Shown here in pieces: positions 45,078 to 49,006 of a stretch of 49,006 bases of DNA (the stretch's first letter is position 1; each line of letters begins with the position of its first letter). Position numbers and translations under genes: made by a program. Below the pieces are notes generated by a model that had not been told where the DNA came from, did not search any database, and saw only the letters and a list, made by a program, of their open reading frames with translations. The stretch is taken from NCBI GenBank assembly GCA_013152835.1, contig JAADFQ010000129.1, positions 1 through 49,006 of the forward strand. Reading direction: 5' to 3'. This DNA is from FCB group bacterium. GTDB taxonomy: Bacteria > Fidelibacterota > Marinisomatia > Marinisomatales > J089.

Positions 45078-46106
45078 TTACATTAACACAGCCTCGTATT
45101 TAGGTATATTTTCCAATACATTTCCGGTTCCCTTAACTACGGACAGTAAAGGTTCTTCCGCGATATTTACCGGAACATTGGTCCGTTCCCTGATTATCTG
45201 ATCAATTCCCTTCAGTAAACTGCCACCACCGGTCATAATAATTCCCCGGTCCAGAATATCAGCAGCAAGTTCAGGCGGGGTCTGTTCCAAAGCTCTTTTC
45301 ACGGCTTCAACAATATTCGCCGTGGGATCTTTAAGCGATTGGCGAATTTCATCGGATGATACTTCAATCGTTTTGGGAATTCCCGATACCAGATCCCGGC
45401 CTTTTACTGAGATGGAATCCATCTTCATCCGCATGGCAGAGCCAACCGCCTTTTTAATGTTTTCACCCGTGGGAAGACCAATTTCCAATTTATGTTCATT
45501 CCGGAACCATTTAACAATCGATTCATCCATTTCGTCGCCGGCAATCCGGATTGCCTCTTTCGTAACCACACCGTTTAATGCGATCACCGCAATTTCCGTT
45601 GTTCCGCCTCCGATATCCACGATAATATTTCCAACCGGCTTATCAATATCCAGCCCAATACCAATCGCCGCTGCCACCGGTTCTTCGATAAGGTAAACTT
45701 CCCGGGCATTCGCTCGCTCTCCGGAATCTTTTACGGCCCGGCGTTCGACCTCGGTAACCCCCGAAGGTACACAAATCACCATCTTCGGTCGGGCAAGCCG
45801 GTTCAAATTTATTTTCCGGATGAATCCCTGGAGCATACCGTCCGTCATGTTAAAATCGGCGATTACACCATCCTGGAGCGGACGAATTACTTCCAACTCA
45901 CGGTGTGTTTTTCCCATCATTGCCTTGGCATCATTCCCCACGGCCATGATTTTACCATCGTGCACCGAACGGGCTACGATTGATGGTTCATTAATGATTA
46001 TTCCCTTACCCTTGAGCCAGATTAGTGTATTGGCGGTCCCCAGATCAATGGCAATATCGCCAGAAATCCAGTTTAGCGAATCTTTGAGTGATGAAATGAA
46101 TCCCAT
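45078..46106 (-). CDS. mreB: Rod shape-determining protein MreB
   Basis: MreB is the actin-like filament that organises lateral wall synthesis. The 342-residue protein has the phosphate-1 motif DLGTANTLIW, VGNDAKAMMG, the phosphate-2 motif NIIVDIGGGTTEIAVIALNG and a late GIIMTGGGSLLKG. It begins the mreBCD-mrdA-rodA operon. The 108-base gap before it should contain the operon promoter. Confidence 0.98.
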   Translation of the reverse strand: MGFISSLKDSLNWISGDIAIDLGTANTLIWLKGKGIIINEPSIVARSVHDGKIMAVGNDAKAMMGKTHRELEVIRPLQDGVIADFNMTDGMLQGFIRKINLNRLARPKMVICVPSGVTEVERRAVKDSGERANAREVYLIEEPVAAAIGIGLDIDKPVGNIIVDIGGGTTEIAVIALNGVVTKEAIRIAGDEMDESIVKWFRNEHKLEIGLPTGENIKKAVGSAMRMKMDSISVKGRDLVSGIPKTIEVSSDEIRQSLKDPTANIVEAVKRALEQTPPELAADILDRGIIMTGGGSLLKGIDQIIRERTNVPVNIAEEPLLSVVKGTGNVLENIPKYEAVLM

Positions 46107-46142
46107 GATGGTACTACTTGTTCCGTTTTTGCCCTAAAATCG

Positions 46143-46171
46143 TCGATAAATCTACTTCAGTCCGTCTTCAA
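46143..46171 (-). promoter_or_regulatory. Candidate promoter for the rod-shape operon
   Basis: On the minus strand TTGAAG (46166-46171) and TATCGA (46143-46148) are separated by 17 bases and lie 37-65 bases before the mreB ATG. Both hexamers are imperfect, so the call rests on position as much as sequence. Confidence 0.3.
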
Positions 46172-46214
46172 ATCATCTCAATTTATCCAACCGTGATAAA
46201 AAGTTCGATAATGT

Positions 46215-47279
46215 CTAAATCAACTCAATATGACTCTGATCACCCAGCATAAAACGTAAATTATTGGGTTTCCCCTGACGCCTTTTTACCAGCACATTTT
46301 GTCCGAATAACGAACCGCTTACCCGTTGATTCAGATCCCGGATACATCCGCCCTCCATTAACACCGAGTATTCGATTTCACTATTTTGAATCTCGCATTG
46401 ATTTCCGATAGATGTATAGGGTCCGATATAGGCATTCTTTATTGTAACTGATTCGCCGATGATTGCCGGACCGCGGATGATTGAATTTTCAATAGCACAT
46501 TGTTTACCAATCGAAACTCGTCCGGAAACGGTCGTCGTTGGGAAATCGGCTGGTTGAACGGAATTTTTCAGACTATCCAGAACCAATCGATTGGCTTCCA
46601 GTAAATCCTCCGGTTTTCCCGTATCCTTCCACCAGCCCGTAATTTCGGAAAACGAAACAGAGAATCCTTTTTCAAGTAAATATTGATGAGCATCGGAAAT
46701 TTCCAGTTCGCCACGGGTCGAAGGCTGAATGGAGTTTACCGCTTTAAAAATACTGGAATCGTATAAATAAATCCCCGTTACTGCAAAATCACTCTTGGGC
46801 TTGGAGGGCTTTTCTTCAATGGAGATAATTCGATTACCATCCAATTCCGCCACTCCGAATCGGTTCGGGTCCGGTACTTTACTCAGAACCAGATGGCAAT
46901 TTGTCTTTTGGGATTGGAATTCATCGACAAACCGTTGAACACCGCCCACAAGAATATTATCGCCCAAGTAAAAAATAAATGGCTCATCCCCGATGAAGGA
47001 TTCAGCGATTTTCACTACATGGGCCAGTCCTTTAGGTGCGGACTGAGGGATATACGTGATCCTGAGACCTAACGATTCCCCCGATCCAAAGGCCCGTTCA
47101 ATTGATGTGTCGCCCGCATTTATAATTACGCCGACATCCTGAATTCCGGCCTCCGCCGAATATTCCAGCGCATATTGAAGCATCAATTTATTGGCAATCG
47201 GGATTAAATGTTTGTTCTGCGTATGCGTAATTGGTCGCAGCCGGGTTCCGTGTCCACCGGCAGTGATCAGTGCTTTCAT
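46215..47279 (-). CDS. Nucleotidyltransferase with beta-helix tail (glucose-1-phosphate thymidylyltransferase, long type)
   Basis: The 354-residue protein has an N-terminal sugar nucleotidyltransferase domain with the signature AGGHGTRLRPITHTQNKHLI. The metal aspartate is in FYLGDNILVGG, with ISIEEKPSKPKSDFAVTGIY later. A left-handed beta-helix of hexapeptides runs from about 245 to 330 (AIENSIIRGPAIIGESVTIK). The long form resembles StrD/GraD-type thymidylyltransferases and not the short RmlA, so a nucleotide-sugar for the cell surface is likely. The exact sugar is open. It forms an ATGA overlap with the RNase HI gene. Confidence 0.88.
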   Translation of the reverse strand: MKALITAGGHGTRLRPITHTQNKHLIPIANKLMLQYALEYSAEAGIQDVGVIINAGDTSIERAFGSGESLGLRITYIPQSAPKGLAHVVKIAESFIGDEPFIFYLGDNILVGGVQRFVDEFQSQKTNCHLVLSKVPDPNRFGVAELDGNRIISIEEKPSKPKSDFAVTGIYLYDSSIFKAVNSIQPSTRGELEISDAHQYLLEKGFSVSFSEITGWWKDTGKPEDLLEANRLVLDSLKNSVQPADFPTTTVSGRVSIGKQCAIENSIIRGPAIIGESVTIKNAYIGPYTSIGNQCEIQNSEIEYSVLMEGGCIRDLNQRVSGSLFGQNVLVKRRQGKPNNLRFMLGDQSHIELI

Positions 47280-47806
47280 GTACGGATTCCTTTTTTAAGT
47301 CCTTCTTTGCTGAGTTCATCTGCGCGGCTGTTTTTTTCCCGCGGAATATGTTGAATCGACCACTCTGAAAAATGATTGACTATTTTTTTCACCTGGTGAT
47401 ACAGGGGAATCATGTTAGGATGTTTCACCTTATACTTCCCGTTGATTTGACGGACAATCAGTTCACTGTCAGCAAAAATCTTCAGGGAAGTAATGTTCAA
47501 ATCCTGCGCCATTTTGATTCCGCGTATGAGGGCTAAATACTCGGCTTCATTATTCGTTTTATGGCCGACAAATTCGGCAAAAGAATAGATTTCTTCACTG
47601 CCTTTATTGATATGACCACCGATACCGGCAGCTTTCAGGTGTAGATTGGCAGCCCCATCTACAAATAATCGGAAGTGATTCCCTTCTCCTTCCTCCGAAA
47701 TGAGAGTGCGTATTTCCTGTTGTTCCGTCTCCGGTAGTTTGTTCAGTACTTCCGGAACCAATATTCGTCTGAGAATAGCCAGTTGTCGGTGGGTAATAGT
47801 TTTCAT
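47276..47806 (-). CDS. Ribonuclease HI family protein
   Basis: About 176 residues. The RNase H fold occupies the last 130: the first aspartate in LFVDGAANLHLKAAGIGG, the glutamate in KTNNEAEYLALIRGIKMAQD, the second aspartate in IFADSELIVRQINGKYKVKH, and the last in EKNSRADELSKEGL. The first 45 residues are an extra helical segment. I chose the ATG at 47804-47806 because it gives an ATGA overlap with the upstream nuclease gene. An in-frame ATG at 47875 lies deep inside that gene and adds an unrelated leader. Confidence 0.9.
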   Translation of the reverse strand: MKTITHRQLAILRRILVPEVLNKLPETEQQEIRTLISEEGEGNHFRLFVDGAANLHLKAAGIGGHINKGSEEIYSFAEFVGHKTNNEAEYLALIRGIKMAQDLNITSLKIFADSELIVRQINGKYKVKHPNMIPLYHQVKKIVNHFSEWSIQHIPREKNSRADELSKEGLKKGIRT

Positions 47807-48603
47807 ACGTGTTTCATCACCGGATTGGATCCTTGTTTGGCAGGACATTCTTCCCAATAATAACACCAGTAGCATAATTTCGTCTCATGGGGCATAAACG
47901 GTTTTTTCCCTTCAACATGGTCTCTGATTTGATCAATATTACATATTATTTTCTTTTTCAGGCGGGTTAATTCGTCCGAAGTTCGCGTCGAATGTACTAC
48001 GAAACCCGGCTGTAAAAAATGCCAGACAAGCTGGAATGATTCAGCCGGCTCTCGAGTTAATTCCCAACCCAGTTGATACAGCGCTAACTGTTCGTCTTTA
48101 TCCGCAGCCTGCTGGGTTAAAGCCCGTTTACCGGTCTTGTAATCATGAATTACAATTCCCTTCCCATTGAGTCTATCCACCCGGTCCAGGATTCCCACCA
48201 TCAAATAATTCCCGGAATCGTCCAATGAAAATTCCAGACGCTCTTCGGTAGCGATAACCGGTTGATCAAAGGGGAAATGAATCCGATAAAACCTGGCTAA
48301 CATGGATTCGCCAAGGCGAAAATAATCCCGGACGCCCATAAAACGATTGACGATAGCGATTCGTGAATGCCAATTGGACTTCCATAGATCAGAGAAAGAA
48401 GCCAGTACCGTATCCAGAGAAGGGGGAAATTCTGTTGCGAGTTGTCGGGAATACAGGTGTTCCAATGTCTCGTGAATTCTTTTCCCCAAAAACGCTTCGA
48501 TACCTTCATCGGGTTTCCGGACACCCTCTATGTAACGGATATAAAACTGTGCCGGACACTTTTTATATGATTGCAGCCGGCTGTGAGAAAAGTAATCCAG
48601 CAT
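47803..48603 (-). CDS. PD-(D/E)XK nuclease family protein with iron-sulfur-type cysteines
   Basis: The 266-residue protein resembles the nuclease domain of RecB/AddB and Cas4-like proteins. SRLQSYKKCPAQFYIRYIEG is at the N-terminus, EAFLGKRIHETLEHLY follows, and the catalytic D...K is in IVIHDYKTGKRAL. The C-terminus has CYWCYYWEECP. The four cysteines (one near the start, three near the end) are arranged as in the iron-sulfur nucleases of this superfamily. No helicase is in the window. It shares one base with the end of the GWxTD gene (TAATG). Confidence 0.85.
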   Translation of the reverse strand: MLDYFSHSRLQSYKKCPAQFYIRYIEGVRKPDEGIEAFLGKRIHETLEHLYSRQLATEFPPSLDTVLASFSDLWKSNWHSRIAIVNRFMGVRDYFRLGESMLARFYRIHFPFDQPVIATEERLEFSLDDSGNYLMVGILDRVDRLNGKGIVIHDYKTGKRALTQQAADKDEQLALYQLGWELTREPAESFQLVWHFLQPGFVVHSTRTSDELTRLKKKIICNIDQIRDHVEGKKPFMPHETKLCYWCYYWEECPAKQGSNPVMKHV

Positions 48604-49006
48604 TAAAGACCGCGGAAGGGATCGCCCACTAAAGGAACATCGAGACGGTAATCCCCAAACCCATTATAATCGATAAATAAAAATTGGCGATTTATCCGGT
48701 GGTAATACCATAGTTCATAATTTCGCTGGGATTGGGTGCTGGCGCTGCGTTCCACTTCATCCGGTGGTCCGAAAAGAACATAGATCATGCCCATATCCGT
48801 CATCCATCCGGCAGAAAACCCGGAAAAATGATCGTTGGAATATTTAATACGACGATAATATTCATCCATGAGCTCATTCTGTTCCGTATCAGGATTCGGA
48901 TCTCTTGCTTTCCAAAATTCCTTAAACAGGGCTTCCCGTTTCTGACCATCCGCACCTTTCAACTTACGCCGTTCTTTATCATCCAAAATATAAACCATCT
49001 GCTGTA
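48603..49006 (-). CDS. GWxTD-domain protein, C-terminal part only
   Basis: The frame is open at the right edge, so only the last 133 residues are present. They contain the family motif SAGWMTDMGMIYVLFGPPDEV, with the name-giving GWxTD, and a preceding FKEFWKARDPNPDTEQNE. The family is widespread in the FCB group and usually secreted; its function is unknown. It lies immediately before the PD-(D/E)XK nuclease gene in the transcript. An internal ATG at 48998 is not the true start. Confidence 0.9.
   Translation of the reverse strand, partial: QQMVYILDDKERRKLKGADGQKREALFKEFWKARDPNPDTEQNELMDEYYRRIKYSNDHFSGFSAGWMTDMGMIYVLFGPPDEVERSASTQSQRNYELWYYHRINRQFLFIDYNGFGDYRLDVPLVGDPFRGL

Noticed and set aside
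47807-47875. N-terminal extension of the RNase HI protein from an upstream in-frame ATG
   Set aside because: The extra 23 residues lie inside the nuclease gene and the ATGA overlap at 47803-47806 marks the more likely start.
1-49006. Prophage, insertion sequence, restriction or other defence island
   Set aside because: No transposase, integrase, phage structural or methyltransferase/restriction gene was seen. The PD-(D/E)XK protein and RNase HI are in a surface and housekeeping context with no Cas genes or repeats.

Overview
The window is a densely packed bacterial chromosome segment of about 49 kb. Every protein gene but two is on the minus strand, genes abut or overlap by 1-47 bases, and many junctions are ATGA, TGATG or TAATG overlaps. 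The gene set points to a Gram-negative member of the FCB group: a PorV/PorQ-like outer-membrane protein, a secreted protein with a type IX secretion/FlgD-like C-terminal tail, BamD, a GWxTD-domain protein, a stand-alone GT5 N-terminal domain, and a TatT-DctP-DctQM TRAP transporter. Marinimicrobia (Neomarinimicrobiota) or a neighbouring phylum is my best guess, from gene content only. I see no rRNA, tRNA, CRISPR array, insertion sequence or phage gene, so this is core chromosome rather than an island.

Layout, left to right. 1-4728 (minus): partial DUF819 membrane protein, a CNNM/CBS protein, a YwaF-like membrane protein and a membrane-anchored TolB-like/TPR protein. 4729-5025 is a divergent control region with a strong palindrome. 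5026-7194 is the only plus-strand block: a membrane-anchored protein of unknown function and a YkuE-type metallophosphoesterase. It ends in a cluster of hairpins (7115-7271) that includes a rho-independent terminator. 7319-9905 (minus): single-domain response regulator, dprA and obgE. 9987-29981 (minus) is a 20-kb run with almost no gaps. In transcription order it encodes a PorV-like barrel, a secreted M6-protease-like protein in two frames, a gluzincin/propeller/barrel protein, a DUF5683-like protein, BamD, NadD, a CaCA exchanger, FtsE, FtsX, HrcA, GrpE, DnaJ, a ComEA-like protein, two bitopic proteins of unknown function, RsmD, CoaD, an FmdB-type zinc ribbon and isocitrate dehydrogenase, and it ends at a clear terminator. 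30130-40637 (minus): CpoB/YbgF-like protein, GT5 N-domain, a lipoprotein/barrel/TPR set, GlyA and the TRAP operon. 40740-46106 (minus): the rod-shape operon mreB-mreC-mreD-mrdA-rodA. 46215-49006 (minus): GWxTD protein (partial), a PD-(D/E)XK nuclease, RNase HI and a nucleotidyltransferase with a left-handed beta-helix tail.

The genes divide into housekeeping (DnaK co-chaperones, CoA and NAD synthesis, TCA cycle, one-carbon metabolism, ribosome GTPase), cell shape and division, DNA uptake (DprA, ComEA-like), and envelope biogenesis and secretion. The least ordinary stretch is 22779-29981. There a PorV-like protein carries two EF-hand-like calcium loops. Beside it is a secreted M6-type protein whose zinc-binding HExxH appears to be replaced and which is split by a frameshift. 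Next is a large protein joining a metallopeptidase, a propeller and an outer-membrane barrel. All assignments are by eye from motifs and architecture; no database search was run.
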